A stretch of 64,000 nt of DNA from Taudactylus pleione. Lineage: Eukaryota; Chordata; Amphibia; Anura; Myobatrachidae. The notes under the pieces were generated by a model that was given only the letters and a program-made list of their open reading frames with translations, made no database searches and was not told the DNA's origin. Shown here in pieces: positions 1 through 12,340 of the stretch (position 1 is the first letter of the stretch; each line of letters opens with the position of its first letter). The position numbers and the translations under genes were made by a program. The DNA is taken from NCBI GenBank assembly GCA_031769625.1, contig JAUIMM010000689.1, positions 2,319,501 to 2,383,500 on the forward strand, read 5' to 3'.

Positions 1-729
1 GTGCCATTACTGACCACTTGGACTGGTTCTGCTTGTCTAAACCATTCACTGACAACTGTGCAGTGCCTCCGATTATAGAATAGTCACTGACACCACTGGG
101 CCCATTTACTGGCACTCAGAACCACATGCTTCTAGCTGCAGCATCTCTTTGCTGGTTACTCTTGCTGGATCTTCCTGACCTTCACTCTGGATTTGTAGTG
201 GGTAGTGTGTGAAAAATTGGCTGCCCTGCTGGGATGGATTGCAGTGTTATAGAGAGATTTAGCAAACCTTTTAATGAGGACAAGTGGACTTGTTGCCCAC
301 ATAGATTCTAGCTAGCTTTTATTCTATTATAGAATGTACTAAATAATTAGATTCTATCAATCATCTTATCTGTAGTTCACAGAATACAGCAGGTATACAC
401 TGACAAAGGAATATAACGGAATTTTTTGTGGCTCACATTTACAAAACAGACCAGAAACACATGATGGGTCAGCAGGTGTTGGGATGTTGGGAATACTTAA
501 TGCTAATATCTGAAATCTCCTCAGTTGATACAACATATGCTGACCCGTGTGCAGACTCATGTGTTTCCGGCCTGTGTTGTACTCATAAGCCAGGAGATCT
601 CTCTCAGTGGTGGAACTCTAGGCTCTAGCCCTCTAGGCTATTTCAATAAAGGGACATGGTTTCAAAAGAAAGGGGCGTGGTCACACAATAGTATTTCCAA
701 TTCAAATTACGCTACACAGTAGCACAATC
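1..729. other. no recognised feature
   Basis: I see no coding exon, terminal inverted repeats or tandem array here. Short open frames overlap each other on both strands and resemble no family I know. It may be fascin intron 3 or old degraded repeat. Confidence 0.4.
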
Positions 730-1110
730 TTGATTCACATTACACCACGTGTCCCTTATTCATGTGACACACACCAGTGCCCCTTTTACACAATGCCCAC
801 ATTTGTGACCCTTATACACAGTGCCCACAGTAATAATGCCCCTTATACAATGCCCACAGCAGTAGTGCCCCTTACACATAATGCCCACTGTAGTGGTGGT
901 GCCCCTTATGCAATGCCCACTGTAGTGGTGGTGCCCCTTATGCAGAACCCACAGTAGTGGTGCCCCTTATGCAGAGCACCCCTTATGCAGTGCCCCCAGG
1001 AGTGATGCCCCTTATGCAGTGCTCCCTATGCAATGCCCCAATTAGTAATCCCCCTAGTAGTAGTGCCCCCAATAGTAATGCACCCAGTAGTAGAGCCCCC
1101 TGAGTAATGA
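730..1110. repeat. degenerate minisatellite, copy A of hAT-associated family
   Basis: Units of about 25-30 bp share the core GCCCCTTATGCAGTGCCC followed by CAGTAGTGGT. The same unit fills the elements at 14.2-15.1 kb and, in reverse complement, at 21.8-22.15 kb. The flank at about 1120-1180 (CGGAAGCCGGAGCTCA) resembles the flank of the second copy at about 15285, so this looks like a truncated member of the same mobile family rather than a locus-specific satellite. The open frame across it is a repeat artefact. Confidence 0.75.
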
Positions 1111-1414
1111 CATCTCTCCCATAGTGCACTGCGGGAGACGGAAGCCGGAGCTCAGCTGGTGTTGCGGGGTGGGAGCCAGGCACCCACTGTTAACAAAATC
1201 TCAGTGGGCCCCCGGCAAATGGCAGTCCCTGCTGTAGTTTGAAATTTGACTCCTAAGAGGGTGAAAAGGGCTAAAATGTTTCCTCCACCTGTGCAATGTC
1301 TTGATTGACCAACTCATGATGTCTACAGCACAGTTCAGAATTCAAACACCAACTATCATCCCAAGTGCTGCCAAACATCACTGGCAGTTGTATGGTTCCC
1401 CTATTTGAATAGTG

Positions 1415-1870
1415 AGGGAAGAGAATCTGTTACTACAGAGGTGAGAGGAAAATGTGTTACAACAGCAGTGCGGGTGGAGTGTGTTATTATAGAGGTGAGG
1501 GAGGAGAATGTGTTACTACACCGGTATGGGAGGGGAATGTGTTGCTACACGGCTGAGTGAGGGGAGGTAAATGTCAAATTGTTACTTTGTGGTGAGGAAG
1601 GGAGTGTGTTACAACACGGATGAGGAAGGGGAATGTGTTACTACAGGTGTGAGTGAGGTGAGGGTAAGGTGTTACTACAGGTGTGAGTAAGGGTAATGTG
1701 TTACTACAGATGTGAGGGGGGGATTTTAATTCTACACAGGAGAAGGAGGGGAATGTCGAATGTGTTACAACTTTGGTGAGAAAGGGAAATGTGTTTACTA
1801 CAGAGGTGAGTGGAATGTTTTAGTACACAGGGAGGGGATGCATTACTATAGAGGTGAAGGATTAATGTGG
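1415..1870. repeat. minisatellite, irregular period about 36-45 bp
   Basis: Around ten imperfect units contain the core GTGTTACTACAG followed by a GGTGAG-rich stretch. Spacing and sequence drift strongly, so the array is old. It is purine-rich on the plus strand and no gene is associated. Confidence 0.7.
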
Positions 1871-3659
1871 TGTTGGAGCTGAATATATTAGTGGTGAGCT
1901 GAAAATAGAACAGTAAATATCTAAGTGAAACTGGGTACATCAAGTGGGTACATGTAAGTATGTATGTACACCTCTGAAATTGGGAATTCTATTCCCCTCA
2001 CTTGAAAGCATCACAAATTCCAAAGTTCCAATAGGAAGAGGTAATGATAAACAATGAGAGATTTCATACAAATAAAATAAAAATATTTCTAGTGCATTAT
2101 TGCTTTAAAGGAAACTCAATGCACAAATTAAAAAAACAAAAACAAATTAAAAACCTACAAAAAATTGCAAATATGACCATCAAGTTTGCTACAAAATGGC
2201 ATCTGACAGTTAAAAGCAGATAACTGTTGTAATTGAACAGGAGATTTCAGTATTCGTCTGGTAGGCAGACTTTCCCCACTTGTGTTTTGAAGCTGTCATA
2301 TTTGCAATTTTTTTTGTTTGTTTTTTTATCTGTTTTTAGTGTACTAAAAGTTTTTCTATTATTTTGTTTAATTCTATCCCTCTTGAATGAAGTCAGAAGT
2401 TGCTGTGACCACAGGTAGCTAAGGAGCACCAGCAGGGAAACTGCTACCCTGGGGATATGTCTGCCCACCTTGTGGAGCTGATACTGGACTTGTTGGGGAA
2501 GCTTAGACCACGTAGCAGACCCCCTAATCTCCTACCAAACGATACTTTCAGGAGACCTATGTACTAAGCCTTGGAGAGAGACCATGCCAGATTAAGGTCC
2601 ACATGGGCCTGGAGCTGAAATTTACAAAGGGCCTATTGTGTGCTGATGCAAGGGGTGTGACGTAGTGATGTGGGGGAATATGACACCTCTCTATATAGAT
2701 AGACCTAACCTTATTAATAGCTATACTAAGTGACTTTTTTTTTAGTTCTCACTATGGGGTCTAGATCCAATATCATTTAAGTGAAGCTTATACATGTATA
2801 CACAAATGCATACATATATACACATAATTTAATTTCATATTGTTTGTCTTCCCACATAGTATAGATTTTGTGAAGTGTTACTAATGAAACCAGACAGACT
2901 GTTGACGTAAAGTGCAATACTATAAATATGGTCAGGAATATTATACCAGCATAACAGTTTTACAAAAACTTGATATGACCGAACCGTTGGCACTGAGCTA
3001 ACTCAGGGGCCTATTTATTGAAGAGTATATGAGGAGTATAAATATTAAGGATATCCTGAATCTATCAATGTGGGAATCCTTATTTGATTGCTAAAGCCAC
3101 CTTAGTTTTCAATGGGGTCTACTTAATTGCTTGGCCCCAGTAACATCTACAGATAGTGCTAGCTAGACATTGTAGCCTATACTGTAGGCTGCACTCCACA
3201 AAAGTTTCCAGGAGAGGGATCCATATGATCCATATGCACGGTCAGCAGACCAGGCATGCACAGTAGCACAGCTGGCAATGGAAACTGAAAGTAAAGTGAT
3301 CACTTTACTTCTAAATTTCTCAGGGATGGGCTGCATGTGTATTTTAATACATCCCGGCGGTATATCCTTTCACGTTAAAGTTCCCCCAATACATGATATG
3401 CCAGACTACAGCATCCCCAATACCTTATTATGCCACACATCGGTGCCCCATATCTGTGCCCCCAATATTTAATATTCTCTCAGTACAAGAAGCGGCATGG
3501 CATCAACCACCTCCACTCCAAAGGGCTCTCATCCGGAGCTCAGCATGACGCTGCAAAAGGGGGCAGGGCACATTCTTCCATATGCTTAAAACAACCTAAT
3601 GTGAACCCTACACATCATGTCTGTAAATCTATCAAATATTATTGTACAAAACACCCAAT
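1871..3659. other. AT-rich non-coding stretch
   Basis: No gene is recognised. There is a weak inverted pair: GCAAATATGAC near 2168 and its complement near 2297. The segment otherwise contains poly-A/T runs and short unrelated open frames. Probably intron or decayed repeat. Confidence 0.35.
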
Positions 3660-3891
3660 GGGGGCGATTCATGTGTTTGTAGTTCCCATCTAAACCACAT
3701 TGGAGCTATTCAAGTGTTTTGTGCGACCTGGTCATGGTGTCTGCATTCTCGCACGAAAATGTTTGGGATTAGCTGCATTAATCGGATATTCCCATGATAA
3801 GTGCGGGGTACTCACTAGCCCCAAATCCCTACTTTAATGTTTATTTCTAGATGCACTTTAGGAGGGAAGGAACTGAAATTGAATCACCCCC
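3660..3891. mobile_element. short MITE-like element
   Basis: The ends form an imperfect inverted pair: GGGGGCGATTCA at the left and TGAATCACCCCC at the right, 0.23 kb apart. No coding capacity. Target duplication is not clear, so the superfamily is open. The 'gattca' terminus resembles the longer MITEs at 36.3, 42.6 and 60.3 kb. Confidence 0.45.
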
Positions 3892-3990
3892 ACTATGTCC
3901 ATTCGCATCCACTCCCAGCAACACATTCACTCATCCTGCCAGCACCCCATAACCCCTTTAGCACCCATTAACCAATTTTCTCCACACAAT

Positions 3991-4167
3991 GGGGCAGATG
4001 TATGAAGCTCTGGAAAGTGATAAAGTGGAAAGTGATAAACGATCAGCCAATCAGCTCCCAATTGTCATTTTTCAAACACAGCCTGTAACATGACAGTTGG
4101 GAGCTGATTAGTTGATTGTTTATCACTCAGCACTTTATCACTTTCCAGAGCTTCATACATCTACCCC
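3991..4167. mobile_element. palindromic MITE
   Basis: The sequence is almost self-complementary. It begins GGGGCAGATGTATGAAGCTC and ends with the imperfect complement, and the internal TTTATCACTTTCC / GGAAAGTGATAAA stretches also pair. Length is about 177 bp. Long terminal inverted repeats and lack of coding potential are typical of a miniature inverted-repeat transposable element. I could not fix a target duplication. Confidence 0.75.
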
Positions 4168-4199
4168 AGTATCTGTTAATCTATTCCTGTCCAAGGTGA

Positions 4200-5030
4200 G
4201 AGTTCATGTATGGTGGTGGTGTGATTGACAGGCTGCGATGTTTGGGAGGTGGAGCGGGGGAGTTCCTGGGCCCGCGTTCCCAAAACGGATTGTCGCCCCA
4301 GTTTTCCAGGACAGACCAGGCCAGGGTGTGTGTCAGTGGATGCAGATTTCGTGGCCTTGCAAGCTGCCAGGACCCAATTAGGCTGACAGATAGCTGCGAA
4401 GGTGATCCCAGACAGTGACCTTGGTCGCAGCACTGGGACCGCAGATGGAGCAAGAAGGTGTCTGTTTCCTGCAGACACCTCCTGCTGTATTTGCATTTTA
4501 GATGGACGGAATTGCACAGCTGCTTGTGTGCAGTTCTGAATTTCGTCCATCTCTGAATCGGGCCCTTGGTCCCTTTTTAACGACGAGTAGAAAGAGGCTT
4601 CCGCACAAAGGGCGATTCAGCTGCAGACGCAGTGACCGGGTTCATGCGCCTGACCTGTACTGTACATGTGCAGTATGGGTCTGCGATCCTGCACACAGTC
4701 CGGCAGCAGACTGTCAGTCTGCTGCCATTTTTTGGGTGGAGAGAGGGCAGAGACTTCCACCATTCCCAAAACGGCGGCGTGTCGCTGCTGTTGGGGGGGA
4801 AGGGAGAGGCCAGGATCTCCGTCGGCTGACTGAGATTTCCTGGGCTCTTTTACTCATCTGCTGCTGATTTGTATTACCACATGGTCTCTCAGCCGGACGA
4901 TGGAAGCGCAGATGATCCGATGATGCGTCCAAGGATGCAGCTTGGATCAGTAATGCATGCAGGAGGCATCACACCATCTGCAATACCATAATCGTGCTAT
5001 TGCAGCTGCTACCATGTTGACACAAAGAAG
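4200..5030. other. GC-rich segment of unknown nature
   Basis: Overlapping open frames of up to about 120 codons exist on both strands, but none shows a domain, consistent codon signal or splice context. CCCAAAACGG recurs at both ends of the stretch, and GAATCGGGCCC near 4554 resembles the terminus of the 'gattcaga' MITE family, suggesting a decayed repeat. Confidence 0.35.
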
Positions 5031-5340
5031 AAAATGTGCAGTAAGCTGTGGCGTTCAGAAATAATAATTCATAATCCCAATAGATAACATATATTTATAA
5101 AAAATATTTCACAAGTTGAATAACTCCCGGGAGTACATATAAATAGCAATGTGCACAAAGTTAATATTAAAACATGAACATGGGGAGTAAATGTGCAATA
5201 ACGCCTTCACATATTGAAAGAGTTACTGTTGTTGTTAAATGTAACGATATATTGTAACCATGACGGATGAAGCACACAAATAGCAATGTCTCTGATAATA
5301 ATCCAAGAGCGCAAAAATATATGGAAGATAGTCAGCCTTA

Positions 5341-5759
5341 TGGGGGGCATCCACTAGACGATTTTATCCCTGTCCAACCTCTTAGCGATTTTCCCTTGAA
5401 GTTTCCCCTGAAATTAGATCTTCCACTCTGAACAATGTGCAAAAGATTTGCAAAAGATTTGCAAAAGATCTAACGATAAACTATGTTGTTTGAATCTGTG
5501 ATTGAGAGCTTTCAGCTATAGTGGGCAGATAGTGGTTCATCGTTTGATCGTTCAGCGTGAACGATGTGTAAACGATGTGTAAACGATCAAGTGAAATTGA
5601 CCTGCATGTTCAGTCGATGGAGGAGATGATCAAACGACCAGCGGGAGCGCGCATCGTACATCGTTAGAAACAATTACTGCACGATTTGCGAACGATTATA
5701 GAACGATTTTATCATTATCGTTCAATCGTTCAACTTTATCGTCTAGTAGATGCCCCCCA
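5341..5759. mobile_element. Harbinger-type MITE with TTA duplication
   Basis: Terminal inverted repeats start TGGGGGGCATCCACTAGACG and end with the near-exact complement. TTA is duplicated at 5338-5340 and 5760-5762. The interior is full of inverted ATCGTT / AACGAT repeats, making the element strongly foldable. A three-base TWA target duplication is the hallmark of the PIF/Harbinger superfamily. It has no coding capacity. It interrupts the Penelope-like relic, so it is younger than that relic. Confidence 0.85.
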
Positions 5760-6242
5760 TTAGCCTTTTCCTAATCCTCCATGACGAATGTTGAACAAAG
5801 TTTTAAAAGGCATAAATTTGCATGTGCTAATAAACTCCAAATACGTCTCTAATCCTCAGTCCGGTTAGGCTATGAGTATGGGGATAGCAGTTTCACACAT
5901 GTGGGAAAAAGTCATAACATCCAATATCCTCGTTTATACTCGCTGTCTGTAAGCGCCAGACCCACAGCGTCACAGCCGGCAACAAGCGAGACCACCAACA
6001 GGTAACTCGCGCTGCTGCACAGACATGCTGAGGGGTCCGCTGGTTGTAAAGAAGCAGAGAGCCGCAATAACTCAGGCGGTCATCTGCTGCAAGGGTAAGC
6101 TACAGTGAGCTAGGCCAGACAGGCCATCCAGAGGAACAGTTAATCGGCAATGTTTAAGAATCCCCAACAAACCGCTTTATCCGGGCACAATGGAGTTGAA
6201 CAGGCACAGTGCAGTATGATGCAAATGAAGATAGCACCTGTA

Positions 6243-6284
6243 GTCCTCAACGCTTTTCTCCGTGAACCACGGCTTTCTCAAGAA
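6243..6284 (-). ncRNA. decayed hammerhead-ribozyme-like motif
   Basis: Read on the minus strand, a CTGANGA-like box (TTGAGAA) is followed by a stem GCCGTG / CACGG with a short loop, then a GAAA-like box (GAGAAAA), then GCGTTGAGGAC. This is the order of a minimal type I hammerhead with a very short stem III, as known in Penelope-like elements. Both core boxes have substitutions, so self-cleavage is probably lost. Recognition is by eye; a covariance-model search would decide. Confidence 0.45.
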
Positions 6285-6468
6285 GCGGGTGCATCCTGAT
6301 TGGGAGCTTTAGGTCTCTCTTTATTCCCTCATCTTGATTAGAGTCACAGGTGTTAGGGATAACCATAATTGCTACTCCAAACAGTTTAAAACAGCTATAC
6401 AGTATTTAATATATAGAACATTCAGTAATAGCCACAAAAGAATCATAAGGAGCAATCGTTAATAACAC

Positions 6469-6490
6469 TGATATTATTATTATTATTACT
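6469..6490. repeat. (ATT)n microsatellite
   Basis: A short run of ATT trinucleotides continues into ACT repeats, inside the Penelope-like relic. Confidence 0.7.
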
Positions 6491-6782
6491 ACTACAATAG
6501 CATACATGATTAAAAAAATCTATAATAAGAAAAATTAAAGCAAATAAATCCACCGACTTTGAAATTCTAAATGACATGCTCCTTATTCTCAACAGGTATA
6601 TTGAGAGGATGCAAGGAACCTTTTCTATAGAGATAATTTCTGTAAACATAAATCCTATTCGTGACCTTTACATACACTCAGAAGATCAATATAGACACAA
6701 CATATATAAAAAGGGAAAAATACAAAAAAAAGGATAGACACCATAATAGTATTGCTATTAAATAAATTCCAAGTCAATTTTT

Positions 6783-7068
6783 TCATTGACCGTAAGATTT
6801 AAGGGTTTGCAATTTGAGAATCCAAGCGGCCTCTTGTCTGCACAGGGTATTGAACCTGTCCCCACCCCTACAGGTATTATCAATATGTTCCATTGCAATC
6901 ACTTTTAGGTCTTTGGGGTTCTTATGACACTCAAAAAAGTGTTGAGATACACTGTGATTTAGAACTCCTTTTAATACATTTCTCTTGTGTTCCAGGAACC
7001 TAATTTTTAGGGGGCATGTAGTCCTCCCTATATATTAAAGATTGCAGGGGCAATATAAAAGATATATA
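6783..7068 (-). pseudogene. Penelope GIY-YIG endonuclease remnant
   Basis: Minus-strand translation gives a C-x-C cluster, then the Y-I-G-R-T-T nuclease core, L-K-I-R-F-L-E-H, then Q-H-F-F-E-C-H, A-M-E-H-I, G-G-D-R-F-N, L-C-R-Q-E-A and a terminal stop at 6783-6785. In Penelope-like elements this domain nicks the target DNA for reverse transcription. One in-frame stop lies just before the Y-I-G, and the upstream reverse transcriptase is missing, so the copy is dead. Motif spacing agrees with the C-terminal region of Neptune/Penelope-type proteins as I remember them. Confidence 0.8.
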
Positions 7069-7528
7069 TGACCTAACTAGAATCACAATTCATATAGGAA
7101 GTAATAGTGAATTATTTTTTAGATTCAAATGCAGATGAAGCTTATTTTATTCGCTACATGTATACATGTAATACACCTAGCTTTATTACATCGATAAAAT
7201 AGTTGTTAGTCACAATAGTTAAGTCAGAAAGAAAGTACCCTGTTCACCCAGAAGACCTTATGAGAAAGAGAGAGAGAAATTACATCATAAAGATCTGATA
7301 GCAGAATGACCCATGGCTTTCAACATAGGGGGAAGAAATACTTCCTATGTACACATCGGTAATGAGCTGTGAACTGCAATTTAACTTTTTGACCCTAACG
7401 GCACCCCTAAGCCAAAAGTTTGTTATTGATAAGTTCAGAAAAAAATGTGCTGTAAATTGTGCTAACCTTAGGTTATGTGGTGGTTTACAGATTTGTGCTT
7501 ACCTGTCTTTCTTAGGTTTGGTTATATA

Positions 7529-8027
7529 TACCCCTTTTACACTGACTGTAAAATCCTGGGTTGACGTGAACGCACATCAACCGGAAATTTTAGTCTGTGT
7601 AAACGGATCAACCTGGGTCCAGTGACCTGGGGGTCCGACCCGGCTAGCTTGCGGGATTGAGCACAGGTCGTTCACGTGTCACCCTGCAGTGTAAACGGCA
7701 CGACCCAGGTCACGATGACCCGGGTCACGCCGCATGCCACCTAATTGGCCGGCTCCAGTGGCGCTTGGAGATTATATCATCTCCAAGTGTCTACTGCCGG
7801 CCTGACCAGAACGGAGCAGTGAACCGCACCCGTCCTCACTGCCTCCGGACCGCTGCAGAGTAAGGTAAGAGGGTCGGGGAGGGAGGGGAAGATGCACTGC
7901 TCACCTGCACTAGAGAACTGGGTCAGTACTGATCCGGGTCCGGTGTGAATGGTGTCTATGCCCTGGTCAGCGCCGCGGTATATCATGGGGTCTGTCCCGG
8001 GTTGGAACCTTTAGTGTAAAAGGGGTA
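7529..8027. mobile_element. MITE, TACCCCTTTTACAC ends
   Basis: About 0.5 kb bounded by TACCCCTTTTACAC and its exact complement GTGTAAAAGGGGTA. The GC-rich interior pairs with itself: GGGTTGACG-type and CCCGGGTTGG-type stretches, and GGAGATTATATCATCTCC at the centre. The terminal TA may belong to the element or to a TA duplication, so Tc1/mariner versus another superfamily is unresolved. A diverged relative lies at about 57735-58040, sharing the central GGAGATTATGTCATCTCC. Confidence 0.75.
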
Positions 8028-8095
8028 ATAGTGGTAGTCAGGTTAGTGCTTCTGTTTGTGCACATATTTACATTACATTGACCATGAAGAATTTG

Positions 8096-8158
8096 ATTTG
8101 CTGCTGGACCACCAACCTGAGGCACCACAGGGTGCCGCGGCACACAGTTTGGGAACCT
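8096..8158 (-). mobile_element. hAT MITE fragment (TTCCCAAACT type)
   Basis: The stretch from CTGGACCACCAACCTGAGG to CACAGTTTGGGAACC is the reverse complement of the left part of the MITE at 19460. This is therefore an end fragment of the same family. No second end was found. Confidence 0.65.
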
Positions 8159-8280
8159 AATCATGTGGCTACAGCTAGATGCATAAAAGCATGCAGACGT
8201 GATCAAGATTTTTAGTTGTTAAGACCAAACACAATAATGTGGAAGAAATGTAATCTAGTCTTAGTTACTTTGACTGTAGG

Positions 8281-8515
8281 CAGAGGCGCCCAAATGGGGG
8301 GGAGCGGGTACAGATTGCCCGGGCTTCCTTAGGGACCCCTCAAAGCCAGGGGGGGAGATCGCACCCCCCCTGGCTTTGAGGGGCTCAGAGCGCCCCCCTC
8401 CCCACCGCGCAGCAAAACTTTTTTTTTTTCGGGAAGGGAGCGTGGCCACGTCTCCCGCGATTAGACCACACCCCGTTACCCGGGCCCGCCGCGGCTCTTG
8501 GCGGGCCTGGCTGTA
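8281..8515. repeat. GC-rich repeat with strong hairpin
   Basis: CCCCTCAAAGCCAGGGGGG is followed after about nine bases by CCCCCCTGGCTTTGAGGGG, an almost perfect hairpin at 8337-8385. Flanks are very GC-rich. It looks like the end of a dispersed element, but no target duplication was recognised. Confidence 0.5.
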
Positions 8516-8529
8516 GGATGATTGTTTTG

Positions 8530-9665
<1,136 letters not shown>

Positions 9666-9696
9666 TAATAATGAAATATTGTTGCATTGAAGTGCA

Positions 9697-9769
9697 GTAT
9701 AATAATACTTTATTTATAAAGCGTCTTTCTCCCAATAGGACTCAGAGCACTTTACATATACAGAGGGCA
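9697..9769 (-). mobile_element. L2-like LINE 3' tail in intron 4
   Basis: Read on the minus strand, this has a 'taaagtgctctgagtcc...gctttataaataaagtattatta' layout. That is the 3' tail typical of L2-type LINEs, with degenerate ATT repeats at the end. Short and old; it lies in the 545-bp intron between the two fascin exons. Confidence 0.6.
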
Positions 9770-10202
9770 AGGTAGCCATCTTGGGCATGCTCAGTTGCTG
9801 TTCAATGTAATCATTCACTGTACATTAGTACTCTTCTTGCAGCTTGTAAATAACTGCCCTTTAGATAGTATATGCAAGCAAGACAATGGCATCTGCACAC
9901 ATGTGCAGCAGGCTAATTTATTCATATAATATAATAGTCTCGTCCTGTGACTAGCGTCTCCATAAGCATGGCCTCTGATGTTGCAATGGGAGGTACTGTG
10001 CACACGTTGGGAGTAGTGTTGCAATAGGACTTTGGAGTTTTATTATTTCTCTTCTACAAGGCCAACATGCTATGTTGACATCTTCTGATGCAATTATATC
10101 CTATGTCTCTAAATGTACAGGAACAAGATTAGTTTTGAAATTATTAATCATGTAAGTTTTTGCCAGTTCTCTTATCTGGTCTAATTGTAATTTTGTTTGT
10201 AG

Positions 10203-10405
10203 ATTCCACTGGGAAATACTGGACTGTGGGCAGTGATACATCCGTTACCAGCAGTAGCCCTACCCGGGTAGATTTCTTCTTTGAATTCTGTGATCAGAAC
10301 AAGGTAGCAATCAAGGTGAATTCCCTTTACTTGAAGGGTGATCATGCTGGTGTTCTGAAAGCCAATGCCGAATCTATTGACTCCTCTACCCTGTGGGAGT
10401 ACTGA
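10203..10405 (+). CDS. FSCN1: fascin, last coding exon (exon 5)
   Basis: The acceptor AG is at 10201-10202 after a T-rich tract. With the G left from exon 4, the first codon is Asp, giving [12 protein letters not shown], then [15 protein letters not shown] and [12 protein letters not shown]. The protein ends L-W-E-Y before TGA at 10403-10405. This is the C-terminal half of the fourth beta-trefoil, and the L-W-E-Y end matches vertebrate FSCN1 as I recall it. The exon is intact and shows no frameshift, so the gene is likely functional even though transposons dominate the surrounding sequence. Confidence 0.92.
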
Positions 10406-12340
10406 GCACCTGTTACCTGTGACCTCAATATACAGTTTGATCTTTCTTGTATAAAAAACAAACAAACAAAAAAACCCTATGTTCTTTGTTCCACTGCATC
10501 TGCAGGGCATTGCACAACAAGAAATGCTTTGGTTACTGAAGAGTTTACTGGGTTTGCAATTTTCTTTATTTACTTTAACAAAATACAAGGTATATTGATC
10601 AGCAGGATGCTGTGAGTTTTGTAAAACTTCAGTACTTAATAAATTGTTATTGCTATACATGACACAAATATTGTAAATAAACAAAATCGCCATTATCCAG
10701 CATGTTCTGATCAGAACAAACAAATTAAATATTTGAGTGACCTTTACTATAAAGAAAACGATTTAAATGACAAATACATAAGATCAAATAAATAAACTAC
10801 CTCATACACAATAGAGACCTAAGTATGACTCAATAATATTGTCATAGGATTTACCTGTGTGCATATGAGAGAAAATGACACACAGAATCTAATTCTCTCC
10901 TAATACATAACTAAAGTCTCCTGAGACAAGTAAATGGGGTTTAGCATTTAATATAAGTAATGCCAGCTATGTGTGACATTGCAAATAACCAGTTAATATT
11001 TGAAACCAAACTCTTCTTGGAGGTGATATAGGATTTAAAGTCTTTAGTTACAGGCACGAGTATTGTCGTGCATTGTAGGACGATCCTTTATGCTGTTGTG
11101 ACATGTGACATGCTCTATATAATGGTGCTATACAACTCAGTGTTCTGAATAACTGGATCATTTGGATATTAGTGAGACATTGAAATTAGTCCAGGCCAAA
11201 TTAGTTACAAGATAAAGTGGAAACAATTTATCAGTGTGGCTATATATTATTGACTGTAGCCAGTGTGGGTCATTGGTTCTTCAGAGCTGCTGTTAAATGT
11301 CATTCTATTAGCAGTGCTATTAAGGCTGCCTTAAGGCTATGATTTAGTTTGGAAAAAAATTGCAACTCTCACATTTCAACTTTATTGATAAAACTGCATA
11401 AAATACATCAAAACTAAAGTGGTGCATAATCTTGTATTTCAAATTACTGTGATCTTGTTATGACTTCTGATATATTTCCTACACTTGTGTCGCTTTACAA
11501 TATTACGTATTTCTCTCTAAACTGTGGTAGCCTCAATGTATTTTGAACAAGCCACACTGCTTTTTTTATTACTATATTTTTTTGTCTTGAGACGACACCT
11601 TGTGAACTAAATGTGTGCTTCAATACAGAACCTTGCTTTTCCATGTATAACGCCATTCTCAGCAAGTCATTTAGTATGTAAAAGCAGCATACAATTTTAT
11701 ATGTAAGTGATACATGCGTTTTATGCCATCACTGCACATTTTGCTATTTTATTTTATTTTTCCTGGGCTGTGATCTGGAAAAGTTTTGTATTAGTTTATT
11801 TTTTTTTTATTATTATTGTTTATTAGACTGGAAAATGAAAGAACAAGTTTTTGGGAGGGGTCAGTTTAAAGGCAAGACCTAAATTACCAAAACAGTATTT
11901 TTCTTTTTATTTAATTTTCTTGTTTAACATTAGGATTATTTAGAAAAAAAATTCTATCAATGTTTCCTAATTTACTGATGTAGAATTAGATATATGTCTA
12001 ATGGAGCCAAACTTATACTGTAATTTACCGTTTTAGTTTATAGTATGAATTGATTCAAAATGTAATGTGTGCCAAAATATTACGATGGCATGTGTTGGGC
12101 ATTCTAACCTGCCCATTGCAGATCAACCATTCCACCAGTCTTGTATGAACTCTTATTGTTGTTTTTGTTTGTTATTTTTTGTCTTTTTTTTTATAAAGTG
12201 TTTAAAGGAAACTTCCAATGTTCCATAGCTTTGCTACTTGTAACCTTGTGCTGTATTTTTCCATCTGGCTGGTCTACAGAGCTGCTGCTTGCTAACAACT
12301 ATGACTCTTGAAATAAAAAAAATAAACTGGAGAAACTGTG
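10406..12340 (+). other. FSCN1: fascin 3' untranslated region (inferred)
   Basis: The AT-rich stretch after the stop has no transposon termini. Candidate poly(A) signals AATAAA occur early at 10638-10643 and 10676-10681, and late as a pair at 12312-12317 and 12321-12326. The absence of repeats up to about 12.34 kb, in a window otherwise crowded with them, suggests that the long form is used. The end point is an inference. Confidence 0.55.
12312..12326 (+). terminator. distal poly(A) signals of fascin
   Basis: Two AATAAA hexamers nine bases apart, followed by a GT/T-rich stretch (TGTGTAAATTGTTTTTACTTGTGG) of the sort that promotes cleavage. Earlier hexamers at 10638 and 10676 could give a short isoform. 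Confidence 0.55.

Larger units (their letters stand above)
5035..7068 (-). mobile_element. Penelope-like element relic A
   Basis: A minus-strand relic. Its end (6783-7068) encodes a GIY-YIG nuclease C-terminus. Its downstream non-coding part (about 5.9-6.35 kb) carries a hammerhead-like motif of the kind known from the LTR-like repeats of Penelope-like elements. The element is split at 5341-5759 by a MITE. The left limit is approximate because no target duplication was found. The reverse-transcriptase part is absent, so this is a 5'-truncated copy, the usual state for elements that insert by target-primed reverse transcription. Confidence 0.65.

Noticed and set aside
4176..4932. Overlapping open frames of 65-124 codons on both strands
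   Set aside because: GC-rich stretch without splice sites, domains or repeat-independent conservation evidence.
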